A stretch of 64,000 nt of DNA from Glycomyces fuscus (GTDB lineage: Bacteria; Actinomycetota; Actinomycetes; Streptosporangiales; Streptosporangiaceae), in NCBI GenBank assembly GCA_002529455.1, contig NYMS01000006.1, positions 248,001 through 312,000 on the forward strand. Reading direction: 5' to 3'. The notes below the pieces were generated by a model that was not told the DNA's origin, did not search any database, and saw nothing but the letters and a program-made list of their open reading frames with translations. Every line of letters begins with the position of its first letter. The first letter of the stretch is position 1. Positions 44,832 through 53,017 of this stretch are shown here, in pieces. Both the position numbers and the translations under genes were made by a program.

Positions 44832-45872
44832 TCACGGCGGCGGGGGCCCGCTGCTGCCCCGGATCCGCAGCCGCGCCGGGACGACCCTGCGCGCGGCCCC
44901 GGACGGTTCCGCGGGGCCCTCCCGGGCGATCTCGGCGAGCAGCAGGGCCAGGCTCTCCCGGCCCACCTGGGCGAAGTCCTGGTAGACGGTGGTCAGGGAC
45001 GGGGTCAGGTACTCGGCCTCGGGGATGTCGTCGAAGCCGACCACGCTGACGTCCCCGGGGACGCGCAGGCCCGCCTCGTGCAGCGCGCGCAGCACGCCGA
45101 TGGCCATCTGGTCGTTGCCCACGAAGATCGCGGTGACGCGTTCCCCCGCGGCGCGCCTGCGCACCAGCGCCAGGCCCAGCTCGTAGCCCGAGCGGGGGCT
45201 CCAGTCCCCCTGGAGCGGTTCGGGGACCGGTGCCCCGGCCTCCTCCAGGGCCCGGCGCCAGCCGACCACCCGGGCCGCGGACTCCAGCCACAGGGGGTCG
45301 CCCTCGACGTGGTGGACGGTCGTGTGGCCCAGGCCGAGCAGGTGGCGGACGGCGTCGTGGGCGCCCTGGACCTGGTCGACGCAGACGACGGGAAGGCCCG
45401 AGCCCTCGCCGCCCTCGACCGCGACCAGGGGCCAGGGCCCGGGCAGCGCGGCCAGCGCCTCCACCAGGGCGCGCTGGGGTGCGATCGCCACACAGCCCTC
45501 GACCGACTGCTGGATCAGGTAGTCGGCGGCGGCGACCGCCCCCTCGGGCGACACGTCGTCGAGGCTGACCATGCTCAGGAAGTAGCCCGCCTCGCGCGCG
45601 GCCCGCTCGATCCCCGCCAGGGTCTGCGCCGGGCCGAAGAGCGTGGAGTCGAAGGCGACGACGCCGAGCACGTTGGTCCGGCGGGTGACCAGGGCGCGCG
45701 CGGTGGAGTTGCGGTGGTAGCCGAGCTCCTCGATGGCGCTGCGCACCCGGCGCACCGTCTCCTCGCGGACGTTGGGGTGGCCGTTGACCACGCGCGACAC
45801 CGTCTGGTGGGAGACTCCGGCCAGACGGGCCACGTCCGCCATGACGGGGGTACGGCCGCCTGGGGGTTTCAC
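44832..45872 (-). CDS. LacI family transcriptional regulator of the arabinose locus
   Basis: A 346-residue regulator with an N-terminal LacI helix-turn-helix (VARLAGVSHQTVSRVVNG) followed by the hinge helix NSTARALVTRRTNVLG and a periplasmic-binding-type sensor domain. The typical FVGNDQMAIGVLRALHEAGL and VSVVGFDDIPEAEYLTPSLT segments are present. GTG 45872 has GGAGGTGCGTCCCG upstream. It is oriented with the ara genes and has an operator in its own promoter, so autoregulation is likely. The effector is probably arabinose or a related sugar. It is not the GntR-type AraR of Bacillus. Confidence 0.93.
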   Translation of the reverse strand: MKPPGGRTPVMADVARLAGVSHQTVSRVVNGHPNVREETVRRVRSAIEELGYHRNSTARALVTRRTNVLGVVAFDSTLFGPAQTLAGIERAAREAGYFLSMVSLDDVSPEGAVAAADYLIQQSVEGCVAIAPQRALVEALAALPGPWPLVAVEGGEGSGLPVVCVDQVQGAHDAVRHLLGLGHTTVHHVEGDPLWLESAARVVGWRRALEEAGAPVPEPLQGDWSPRSGYELGLALVRRRAAGERVTAIFVGNDQMAIGVLRALHEAGLRVPGDVSVVGFDDIPEAEYLTPSLTTVYQDFAQVGRESLALLLAEIAREGPAEPSGAARRVVPARLRIRGSSGPPPP

Positions 45873-45925
45873 CGGGACGCACCTCCGGGGCGCGAGAAGG
45901 GGGGGACTTCTGTGACGTGAGCAAC

Positions 45926-45954
45926 ATTGTTAGCGCTCACATCGATGAAGTCAA
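45926..45954 (-). promoter_or_regulatory. Promoter and overlapping operator of the arabinose regulator
   Basis: On the minus strand, TTGACT (45954-45949) and AACAAT (45931-45926) are separated by exactly 17 bases, a good sigma-70 promoter. The palindrome TGTTAGCGCTCACA (45928-45941) covers the spacer and -10, an arrangement that would exclude RNA polymerase when bound. Confidence 0.75.
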
Positions 45955-46015
45955 CCCCCCTCCCCCGTCCTGTGGGGGCGGGGAGGCCCGGGAGGGCGTG
46001 GCCGCGGCCCCGCGC

Positions 46016-47266
46016 TCAGCCCGTGAGGCGGGCGTGCAGCGAGGTCGCGGAGGTGTCGGTGAGCGAGGCGACCTGGTCGATGACCACGCGCAGGGCGGCG
46101 GAGTCGTCGGCGGCCTCGGCGAAGGCGGCGCGGAACTGCGGGTCCAGGCCCTCGGGCGCGTTCTTCCACAGGAGGCCGACCAGCTCGGTGATCAGGCGGC
46201 GCTCCTCGGCCTGGTAGGCCAGGGCCTCCTCCCGGGAGAGCACGAAGTGGGCGGCGACCGCCTTGAGCAGGGCGCACTCCAGCAGGGGGCGGCGGGGCAC
46301 GATGAGGTCGGCGCCGTAGCGCGTGAGGCGCCCGGGGCCGTGCGCGGCGCGGGTGGCCTCCTCCGCGGCCCGGCAGAAGCGGCCGATGAGCCCGCTGGTG
46401 AGGTTCTTGAGGGCGGCGAGGGAGGCGAGGTCGCCGGTGAACTCGCGCGGCCACGCGGGGTGGGCGGTCAGGTCGGTGAAGACCTCGTCGAGCTCGGCGG
46501 GGTCGGCGTCGCAGTAGTCGGCGGCGGCGATGCGCACGACCTCGGCGCGCTCGGCGGAGCCGCGCAGGGCGGCCGGGTCCACCAGGCCGGCGTGCAGGGC
46601 GTCCTCGACGTCGTGCACGGAGTAGGCGACGTCGTCGGCCCAGTCCATGACCTGGGCCTCGAAGCAGGTGCGGCCCGGGGGCGCGTCCCGGCGCAGCCAG
46701 TCGAACACCTCGGTGTCGTCGGGGTAGCAGTTGAACTTGTGGGTGTCGCCGCCCTCGCCCCGGAGCCAGGGGTACTTGACGGTGGCGTCGAGGGTGGCGC
46801 GGGTGAGGTTGAGCCCCGCGCTGCGCCCGTCGGGGTCGATGACCTTGCCCTCCAGGCGCACGAGCAGGCGCAGGCTCTGGGCGTTGCCCTCGAACCCGCC
46901 GCAGTCGGCGGCGGCCTCGTCCAGGGCGCGTTCGCCGTTGTGGCCGAAGGGGGGGTGGCCGAGGTCGTGGGAGAGGCAGGCGGCCTCGACCAGGTCGGGG
47001 TCGCAGCCCAGGGCCTGGCCGAGTTCGCGGCCGATCTGGGCGCACTCCAGGGAGTGGGTGAGGCGGGTGCGCGGGAAGTCGCTCACGCCGGGCTGGACCA
47101 CCTGCGTCTTGGCGGCCAGGCGGCGCAGGGCGGCGCTGTGCAGGACACGGGCCCGGTCCCGTTCGAAGGGGTCACGGGCCCGGTTCTTGCGGTTCTCCAG
47201 GGCCCTGCGCTCGGTGTCCTGGTTCGTGTAGCCGAGTGCTCCGCCCTCGCGGGGATTGTTCGTCAT
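46016..47266 (-). CDS. dgt: Deoxyguanosinetriphosphate triphosphohydrolase-like HD protein
   Basis: A 416-residue HD-domain dNTP triphosphohydrolase. Metal-binding residues are seen in TRLTHSLE (His) and [15 protein letters not shown] (His-Asp plus further His), and later [19 protein letters not shown] (Asp). It hydrolyses dNTPs to deoxynucleoside and triphosphate, controlling nucleotide pools. ATG 47266 begins [17 protein letters not shown], and [20 protein letters not shown] follows, a conserved start of actinobacterial Dgt. In mycobacteria dgt is adjacent to dnaG; here about 17 kb separates them. Confidence 0.93.
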   Translation of the reverse strand: MTNNPREGGALGYTNQDTERRALENRKNRARDPFERDRARVLHSAALRRLAAKTQVVQPGVSDFPRTRLTHSLECAQIGRELGQALGCDPDLVEAACLSHDLGHPPFGHNGERALDEAAADCGGFEGNAQSLRLLVRLEGKVIDPDGRSAGLNLTRATLDATVKYPWLRGEGGDTHKFNCYPDDTEVFDWLRRDAPPGRTCFEAQVMDWADDVAYSVHDVEDALHAGLVDPAALRGSAERAEVVRIAAADYCDADPAELDEVFTDLTAHPAWPREFTGDLASLAALKNLTSGLIGRFCRAAEEATRAAHGPGRLTRYGADLIVPRRPLLECALLKAVAAHFVLSREEALAYQAEERRLITELVGLLWKNAPEGLDPQFRAAFAEAADDSAALRVVIDQVASLTDTSATSLHARLTG

Positions 47267-47315
47267 CGTGTGCGACCCTATTTCCCAGCTGCGACCGGAT
47301 CGCCGTCCGCGCTGG

Positions 47316-48521
47316 TCAGGCGGCGTCGACCTGGATGTCGCTGCTGTCGTTGAAGATCCAGTAGTACCAGAGCGCCGCGGTCTCCCTGGTGATGTACCAC
47401 AGCTGGGTGCGGCGCTCGATGACCGCGGGTCCCGACCGCGAGGGCGAGGTGCCCACCTCGATGCCGTGGGCGGCTGCCATGCGCTCGGAGCGCAGGCTGT
47501 GCCAGGGGTCGGAGACGAGGATGGCGGTGTCCCAGGAGTTGGCCTCGAAGACCTCGGCGACGGCGTTGATGCTCTGGAGGGTGTCGCTGCCCTCCTCCAC
47601 CGCGATGATCTGGTCCGCGGGGACGCCCACCTCGACCAGCCAGTTGCGTCCGGAGGCGGCCTCGGTGAAGTTGTCGCCGGGCAGCTTGCCCCCGACGGTG
47701 ACGATGACCGGGGCCACGCCCTCCAGGTAGAGGACCTGGGCGTGGCGCAGCCGGGCCTCGAAGACGGGCGAGGGCACGCCGTTGTACTGGCTGGCGCCGA
47801 GCACGACGATGGCGTCGGAGGGCGCGCGCTCGTCCTGGCGGGCCACGTACCAGACCCAGGCCCAGGTGCCGGCCGGGACGGCCAGGGCGGTGACCAGGAG
47901 CAGGGCGACCAGCCAGCGCAGGCGGAAGCGGCGTCGCCCGCGTCGGCGCGGCCGGGACGAGAAGGACGGCGGCTCGGGGCGGCGGCCGCGCGGGGGCGCG
48001 GGCTCCGGGGCGCGCGGGGACTCCTCCCCCGGGGGCCCCTCCTCGGGGCGCTCCGGCGCCCGGGGCGGGGAGACGCCGGCGCGGGGTCTGGGCCGCTCGC
48101 GGACGAAGCGCCGGGTGAAGACCGCCTCGCCGGGCTCCTCCCGGGTGTCGTCGGGGACGCCGACGGTCCGGGGGGCCGCGTCGTCCCACGTGTCCCAGGC
48201 CTCCCGCGCGCCGGAGGCTCCGGCCTCACGGGGGCCGTCGGCCTCGGAGCGGTCGGCGGACGCGTCCTGCGGGGCGTGCGCGCCGGGAGCCGGGACCTCG
48301 TGGCGCCGGAACTCCCGCGTGGTCTCGTCGTCGGTGGGAAGGCTCCGGGTGGCGTCGTCGTGGACGGAGAACGTGCGGGTGCCCTCGGCGCCCTCGGCAC
48401 CGGGGGGCACGGGGGTGAAGGCCCCGCGGGAGAAGACCTGGGTGGCCTCGTCGTCGGGCGAGGGGGCGGTGGTCGGGTCGTCCCACGGCTCGTCGCCGCG
48501 GCCGTCGTTCGCCGTTCGCAC
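47316..48521 (-). CDS. YdcF/DUF218-like membrane protein with long disordered N-terminus
   Basis: A 401-residue protein from GTG 48521 (GGAGGTGAGCCG upstream). Residues 1-~200 are low-complexity and charged, with repeated pieces around short acidic segments ([36 protein letters not shown]), likely disordered and cytoplasmic. A basic stretch precedes one membrane helix ([18 protein letters not shown], residues about 208-226). The C-terminal extracellular domain is DUF218 ([40 protein letters not shown]). Such domains are linked to envelope metabolism, but activity is unclear. It lies 49 bp upstream of dgt on the same strand. Confidence 0.8.
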   Translation of the reverse strand: MRTANDGRGDEPWDDPTTAPSPDDEATQVFSRGAFTPVPPGAEGAEGTRTFSVHDDATRSLPTDDETTREFRRHEVPAPGAHAPQDASADRSEADGPREAGASGAREAWDTWDDAAPRTVGVPDDTREEPGEAVFTRRFVRERPRPRAGVSPPRAPERPEEGPPGEESPRAPEPAPPRGRRPEPPSFSSRPRRRGRRRFRLRWLVALLLVTALAVPAGTWAWVWYVARQDERAPSDAIVVLGASQYNGVPSPVFEARLRHAQVLYLEGVAPVIVTVGGKLPGDNFTEAASGRNWLVEVGVPADQIIAVEEGSDTLQSINAVAEVFEANSWDTAILVSDPWHSLRSERMAAAHGIEVGTSPSRSGPAVIERRTQLWYITRETAALWYYWIFNDSSDIQVDAA

Positions 48522-48840
48522 CGGCTCACCTCCGCGCATTCTCTGGTCAGGGGGCGGTTGTACCCCCACTGGGACGGCCCCCGCGCACCGCTGGTTCTCA
48601 GCGATCCGGCCCGTGGGAGGGCCGTGGCGGAGGGTGGTGTCGGCGCACCCCGCACTCCTTCTTCCGTGTGCGGGGAGGCAGGCGGGGAAGCGGCGGCCCG
48701 GCTGGCAGCCAGAATACATCACGAAAAGATCACAGTGCGTTCCCGGGCGTGCGGCCGACCGGGACGAGTCTAGGGCGTTTCGGGGGTGCTGTTTCCCCGG
48801 CCGGACAGGGGCTCCGCGCGCGAGGGCGGCGGGAACACGA
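48522..48840. other. Upstream region of the YdcF-like gene
   Basis: About 320 bases without a gene. At 48717-48733 there is a direct repeat, CATCAC-GAAAA-GATCAC, with an 11-base period, like boxes bound by OmpR-family regulators such as PhoP or MtrA. It may control the YdcF-like gene. The remainder is featureless GC-rich DNA. Confidence 0.4.
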
Positions 48841-48873
48841 CGGGTGCGGCGGTCCGCGGGGACCGCCGCACCC
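48841..48873 (-). terminator. Terminator after ppdK
   Basis: CGGGTGCGGCGGTCC pairs with GGACCGCCGCACCCG around a short loop, about 20 bases after the ppdK stop; a 15-bp perfect stem. Confidence 0.85.
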
Positions 48874-48891
48874 GTCACGTGTCCGGGCCGG

Positions 48892-51588
48892 TCAGTGCGC
48901 GGCGTGGCCGGCGGCCCGGCCCGCCTCCAGGCGGGCGACGGGTACCCGGAACGGGGAGCAGGACACGTAGTCCAGGCCCACGTGGTGGAAGAAGTGCACC
49001 GAGGCGGGGTCGCCGCCGTGCTCGCCGCACACCCCGAGCTTGATACCCGGGCGGGCGGCGCGCCCCTCCTCCACGGCGATGCGGACGAGACGGCCCACGC
49101 CGTCCACGTCCAGGGACTCGAACGGCGAGACCCCGAACACGCCCTTCTCCAGGTAGGCGGAGAAGAAGGAGGCCTCCACGTCGTCGCGCGAGAAGCCCCA
49201 GACCGTCTGGGTGAGGTCGTTGGTGCCGAAGGAGAAGAACTCGGCGTTCTCGGCGATCTGCCCGGCGGTCAGCGCGGCGCGGGGCAGCTCGATCATCGTG
49301 CCGACGGGGAAGTCGAGTTCGACGCCGTGCTCCCGGCCCACCTCGCGCAGCACGCGCAGCGCGTCCTCGCGGATGATCTCCAGCTCCTGCACGGTGCCGA
49401 CCAGCGGGATCATGATCTCGGGGCGGGGGCGTCCGCCCGCGGCGATCCGGTCGACGGCGGCCTGGGCGATGGCGCGCACCTGCATGGTGAACAGCCCCGG
49501 CACGACCAGGCCCAGGCGCACGCCGCGCAGGCCCAGCATCGGGTTCTGCTCGTGGAGCTTGTGCACCGCCTGGAGCACCCGCAGGTCGTTCTCGTGGCTC
49601 TCCCCGCGCGCCTCGGCCACGGCCACGCGCACCGACAGCTCGGTGATGTCGGGCAGGAACTCGTGCAGCGGCGGGTCCAGCAGGCGCACGGTCACCGGCA
49701 GGCCGTCCATGGCCTCCAGGATGCCGCGGAAGTCCTCGCGCTGGAGCGGCAGCAGCGCGTCGAGGGCCTGCGCCTGCTCCTCCTCGGTGTCGGCGAGGAT
49801 GAGCCGCTCCACGAGCTGGCGGCGGTCGCCCAGGAACATGTGCTCGGTCCGGCACAGGCCGATCCCCTGCGCGCCCATGCGGCGGGCCCGGGCGGCGTCC
49901 TCGGGGGTGTCGGCGTTGGCGCGCACGCGCATACGGCGGGCGGCGTCGACGTAGTGCATGAGGCGGTCCACGGAGCGCACGAGGTCGTCGGCCTCGTCGG
50001 AGGCGGGGTCGATCTCGCCCTCGAAGTAGCGCACGACGGGCGAGTCCACCACGGGCACCTCGCCGAGGATGACCTCGCCGCTGGTGCCGTCGATGGAGAT
50101 GACGTCGCCCTCCTCGACCACCTCGCCGCCGGGCGCCGTCATGCGCCGGTTCTTGGTGTCGATGTCGAGCTCCTCGGCTCCGCACACGCAGGTCTTGCCC
50201 ATGCCGCGGGCGACCACGGCGGCGTGCGAGGTCTTGCCGCCGCGGCTGGTGAGGATGCCCTCGGCGGCGATCATGCCCTCCAGGTCGTCGGGGTTGGTCT
50301 CGCGGCGGCACAGGATGACCCTCTCGCCGCTGCGCGACCACTTGACGGCGGTGTAGGAGTCGAACACGGCCTTGCCGACGGCGGCGCCGGGCGAGGCGTT
50401 CATGCCGTGGCCGAGGCGGTGGGTCCCCGGCCCGGAGAGGGCCTCCTCGTCGAAGCGGGGGAACATCAGCTGGGCGAGCTGGTCGCCGGTGACGCGCTGG
50501 ACCGCCTCGTCCAGGGTGATCAGGCCCTGGTCGACGAGCTGGTCGGCGATGCGGAACGCGGCGGCGGCCGTGCGCTTGCCCACACGGGTCTGGAGCATCC
50601 ACAGCTTGCCGCGTTCGATGGTGAACTCGATGTCGCACAGGTCGCGGTAGTGGTTCTCCAGGGTGTCCATGACGGCCATCAGCTCGCCGTGGCTGCGAGC
50701 GTCGATCCGCTCCAGTTCGGCGAGGGGGACGGTGTTGCGGATCCCGGCCACCACGTCCTCGCCCTGGGCGTTCTGGAGGTAGTCGCCGTAGACGCCGGGC
50801 TGGCCGGTGGCGGGGTCGCGGGTGAAGGCGACGCCGGTGCCCGAGTCCATGCCGAGGTTGCCGAAGACCATGGAGCAGACGTTGACGGCCGTGCCGAGGT
50901 CGGCGGGAATGCGCTCCTGGCGGCGGTAGAGGACGGCGCGGGGGGCGTTCCAGGAGTCGAAGACCGCCCGGACGGCGAGGAGCATCTGCTCGCGGGGATC
51001 GCTCGGGAAGGGGCTGCCGGTCTGCTCGCGCACGACCTCCTTGAAGCGGTCGACGAGCCCGCGCAGGTCGGCGGCGTCCAGGTCCAGGTCGCTGGTGACG
51101 CCCTTGGCGGCCTTGGCCTCGTCGATGGCGTCCTCGAACAGCTCGCCGTCGACGCCCTGCACGGTCTTGCCGAACATCTGGATCAGGCGCCGGTAGGAGT
51201 CCCAGGCGAAGCGCTCGTCACCCCCCTGGGCGGCGAGGCCGACGACGGACTCGTCGTTGAGGCCGATGTTGAGGACGGTCTCCATCATGCCGGGCATGGA
51301 GAACCTGGCGCCCGAGCGCACGCTCACCAGGAGCGGGTCGTCGGCCTGGCCGAGGCGGCGCCCCATGGCCTTCTCCAGCTCCTTGAGGTTGGCCTCGATC
51401 TCGGCGTCGAGTCCGGCGGGCATGCTGCCGTGGGAGAGGTAGTGGCGGCACGCCTCGGTGGTGATGGTGAACCCGGGGGGAACGGGCAGCCCGAGGTTGG
51501 TCATCTCGGCGAGGTTGGCCCCCTTACCGCCGAGGAGATCCTTCAGGTCCTTGTTGCCCTCGGTGAACTTGTAGACGTGCTTGGCCAC
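48892..51588 (-). CDS. ppdK: Pyruvate, phosphate dikinase
   Basis: An 898-residue enzyme interconverting pyruvate + ATP + Pi and PEP + AMP + PPi, important for gluconeogenic or flexible carbon flow. The N-terminal ATP-grasp region begins KDLLGGKGANLAEMTNLGLP. The swivelling phosphohistidine domain has GGKTSHAAVVARGMGKTC with the catalytic His. The C-terminal PEP-binding barrel has GIGLCRTEHMFLG and FGTNDLTQTVWGFSRDD. GTG 51588 (VAKHVYKFTEGNKDLK) starts at the homology and is preceded by GGGAGC. Monocistronic with a strong terminator. Confidence 0.97.
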   Translation of the reverse strand: MAKHVYKFTEGNKDLKDLLGGKGANLAEMTNLGLPVPPGFTITTEACRHYLSHGSMPAGLDAEIEANLKELEKAMGRRLGQADDPLLVSVRSGARFSMPGMMETVLNIGLNDESVVGLAAQGGDERFAWDSYRRLIQMFGKTVQGVDGELFEDAIDEAKAAKGVTSDLDLDAADLRGLVDRFKEVVREQTGSPFPSDPREQMLLAVRAVFDSWNAPRAVLYRRQERIPADLGTAVNVCSMVFGNLGMDSGTGVAFTRDPATGQPGVYGDYLQNAQGEDVVAGIRNTVPLAELERIDARSHGELMAVMDTLENHYRDLCDIEFTIERGKLWMLQTRVGKRTAAAAFRIADQLVDQGLITLDEAVQRVTGDQLAQLMFPRFDEEALSGPGTHRLGHGMNASPGAAVGKAVFDSYTAVKWSRSGERVILCRRETNPDDLEGMIAAEGILTSRGGKTSHAAVVARGMGKTCVCGAEELDIDTKNRRMTAPGGEVVEEGDVISIDGTSGEVILGEVPVVDSPVVRYFEGEIDPASDEADDLVRSVDRLMHYVDAARRMRVRANADTPEDAARARRMGAQGIGLCRTEHMFLGDRRQLVERLILADTEEEQAQALDALLPLQREDFRGILEAMDGLPVTVRLLDPPLHEFLPDITELSVRVAVAEARGESHENDLRVLQAVHKLHEQNPMLGLRGVRLGLVVPGLFTMQVRAIAQAAVDRIAAGGRPRPEIMIPLVGTVQELEIIREDALRVLREVGREHGVELDFPVGTMIELPRAALTAGQIAENAEFFSFGTNDLTQTVWGFSRDDVEASFFSAYLEKGVFGVSPFESLDVDGVGRLVRIAVEEGRAARPGIKLGVCGEHGGDPASVHFFHHVGLDYVSCSPFRVPVARLEAGRAAGHAAH

Positions 51589-51728
51589 GGGGGTGCTCCC
51601 TCGCTTCTCGTCGACGCAGCGCTGGGTCGGCGCTTGTGCCCGGATGGGCGCGACTCTATCCAGACTCCGCATCATCACTCGCCCATGAACTCCCTTTTTT
51701 GGACATATTCCCAGTTCACAGCTATCGA

Positions 51729-51744
51729 AAAGGTCTATACCAAT
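51729..51744. promoter_or_regulatory. DasR-like (dre) palindrome upstream of ppdK
   Basis: AAAGGTCTATACCAAT matches 12 of 16 positions of the DasR consensus ACTGGTCTAGACCAGT, with the core GGTCTATACC a near-perfect palindrome. On the ppdK strand it includes TATAGA, which could be the -10. DasR couples GlcNAc supply to central metabolism in streptomycetes; binding here is inference. Confidence 0.4.
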
Positions 51745-51952
51745 GGTTCAGCGACAGAGGACTCCGCCCGATGGGCCGATCCAGCGAAAGAGACCCCCGG
51801 TGGCCACGACTGTCCTGGTCACGGGGGTGGAAACGCCCCCGGGGACCGCCGGAATCCGGCGTACGACGTCACGGGAGCACGCACGACCAATCCGACATCC
51901 CAACCGTCACGGGAGAATGCCTGTGCCGCGAAACACAGGACTACCAATCGGT

Positions 51953-51972
51953 AACCTACGGAGCCGTAAGTT
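51953..51972. promoter_or_regulatory. Operator-like palindrome upstream of the hemolysin III gene
   Basis: AACCTACGGAGCCGTAAGTT has 9-base arms around AG with one mismatch. It lies about 55 bases before the hemolysin III start and resembles TetR-family sites in lipid genes. No regulator gene is adjacent. Confidence 0.5.
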
Positions 51973-52024
51973 AGGCTTCGGGTGGGCCCGCAGCGGCGCG
52001 GACCCCGGGATGGAGGAGTGCAGC

Positions 52025-52822
52025 GTGTCGGAGGAACAGGCGCGGGGTACCGGACGCACGGGGGCCGGCCGGGACGACCGCGGGCCACTGCGCGAGGGCG
52101 GAACCGGCCGGGCCCCGGAGACCGGCGCCCCGGCGGACGCGTCCGTGCCCGAGAGGGCCGCGGCGGCGGCCGAGGACCTGATGGAGGCGGTCAAGCCGCG
52201 GCTCCGCGGCTGGCTCCACCTGGGGACGGCGCCGCTCGCCCTGGCCGCGGGCATCGTCCTGGTGTACCTGTCCCCCACCCCGCCCGCCATGATCGCCAGC
52301 ACCGTGTACGCGCTCAGCGCGGTGATGCTCTTCGGCACCTCGGCGGTCTACCACGTGGGGCACTGGTCACCGCGCGCGCAGAAGGTGCTGCGGCGCATGG
52401 ACCACTCCAACATCTACCTCATCATCGCGGGCACCTACACGCCGTTCGTGCTGCTGGTGCTCGAAGGCACGCTGCGCACCGCCATGCTGGCGCTGATCTG
52501 GGGCGGGGCCATCGCCGGGGTCGGTTTCAAGATGCTGTGGCTCAACGCGCCGCGCTGGCTGTCCACCGCGCTGTACCTGGCCATCGGCTGGGTGGCGGTG
52601 CTGTTCATCCCCCAGCTGATCGGCGGCACCCACCCGGCGACGTGGATCCTCATCCTGGTGGGCGGGGTGCTCTACAGCGTCGGCGCGGTGGTCTACGGGC
52701 TCAAGCGGCCCGACCCCGCGCCGCGCTGGTTCGGCTTCCACGAGATCTTCCACTCGCTGACCATCGCGGCGTTCGTCTGCCACTATGTCGCGGTGTCGTT
52801 CGTGGTCTACACCGCGGGCTGA
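52025..52822 (+). CDS. Hemolysin III (PAQR-like) family membrane protein
   Basis: A 265-residue membrane protein from GTG 52025 (GGAGGAG upstream). The first ~55 residues are charged and cytoplasmic, followed by seven membrane helices. Family marks: LFGTSAVYHVGHWSPRAQKV, MDHSNIYLIIAGTYTPFVLL and the C-terminal FGFHEIFHSLTIAAFVCHYV with conserved His and Asp residues thought to bind metal in the PAQR/HlyIII superfamily. The name is historical; a role in membrane lipid homeostasis is more likely than haemolysis. The last codons belong to a tandem repeat. Confidence 0.88.
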   Translation: MSEEQARGTGRTGAGRDDRGPLREGGTGRAPETGAPADASVPERAAAAAEDLMEAVKPRLRGWLHLGTAPLALAAGIVLVYLSPTPPAMIASTVYALSAVMLFGTSAVYHVGHWSPRAQKVLRRMDHSNIYLIIAGTYTPFVLLVLEGTLRTAMLALIWGGAIAGVGFKMLWLNAPRWLSTALYLAIGWVAVLFIPQLIGGTHPATWILILVGGVLYSVGAVVYGLKRPDPAPRWFGFHEIFHSLTIAAFVCHYVAVSFVVYTAG

Positions 52823-52945
52823 AAGACCCGGCACCGCGACGGGGGTGCCGCTCGCGGTCTACACCGCGGGCTGAAAGACCCGGCACCGCGACGGGGGTGC
52901 CGCTCGCGGTCCACACCACGGACCGAACGACCCGGCACCGCGACG
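52805..52945. repeat. 52-bp tandem repeat at the 3' end of the hemolysin III gene
   Basis: About 2.7 copies with exact 52-base period. Unit starts GTCTACACCGCGGGCTGA, including the last codons and the stop codon of the gene, then AAGACCCGGCACCGCGACGG and GGGTGCCGCTCGCG. The second copy is almost identical; the third is diverged (GTCCACACCACGGACCGA). Each unit contains CGGCACC...GGTGCCG, so each could fold into a hairpin. Confidence 0.85.
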
Positions 52946-53007
52946 GCCGCGCCCCCGCGTCCGGGTCCCTCCCGGCTCGGGGAGGGACCGGACGCGGGGG
53001 CGCGGCC
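52945..53007. terminator. Long bidirectional terminator stem
   Basis: GGCCGCGCCCCCGCGTCCGG plus TCCCTCCC pairs with the mirrored arm ending at 53007, a 28-bp stem with a single-base bulge and a six-base loop. It lies between convergent hemolysin III and permease-prefix genes. Confidence 0.85.
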
Positions 53008-53017
53008 GCCACCCGGG

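Larger units (their letters stand above)
51589..52024. other. Divergent promoter region between ppdK and the hemolysin III gene
   Basis: About 435 bases with no gene. The part 51640-51760 is AT-richer and probably holds the ppdK promoter. The only other clear elements are the palindromes annotated at 51729-51744 and 51953-51972. Confidence 0.5.

Noticed and set aside
29224..45927. A mobile genomic island with transposase or integrase
   Set aside because: No recombinase gene, terminal repeats or att-like duplication could be found at either edge; only the context suggests insertion.
47782..51954. A 1390-codon open frame on the plus strand opposite ppdK
   Set aside because: Shadow of ppdK and the YdcF-like gene; no motif, no ribosome-binding site.
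52805..52945. CRISPR-like array
   Set aside because: The repeats are contiguous with a 52-base period and no variable spacers, and include the end of a gene.
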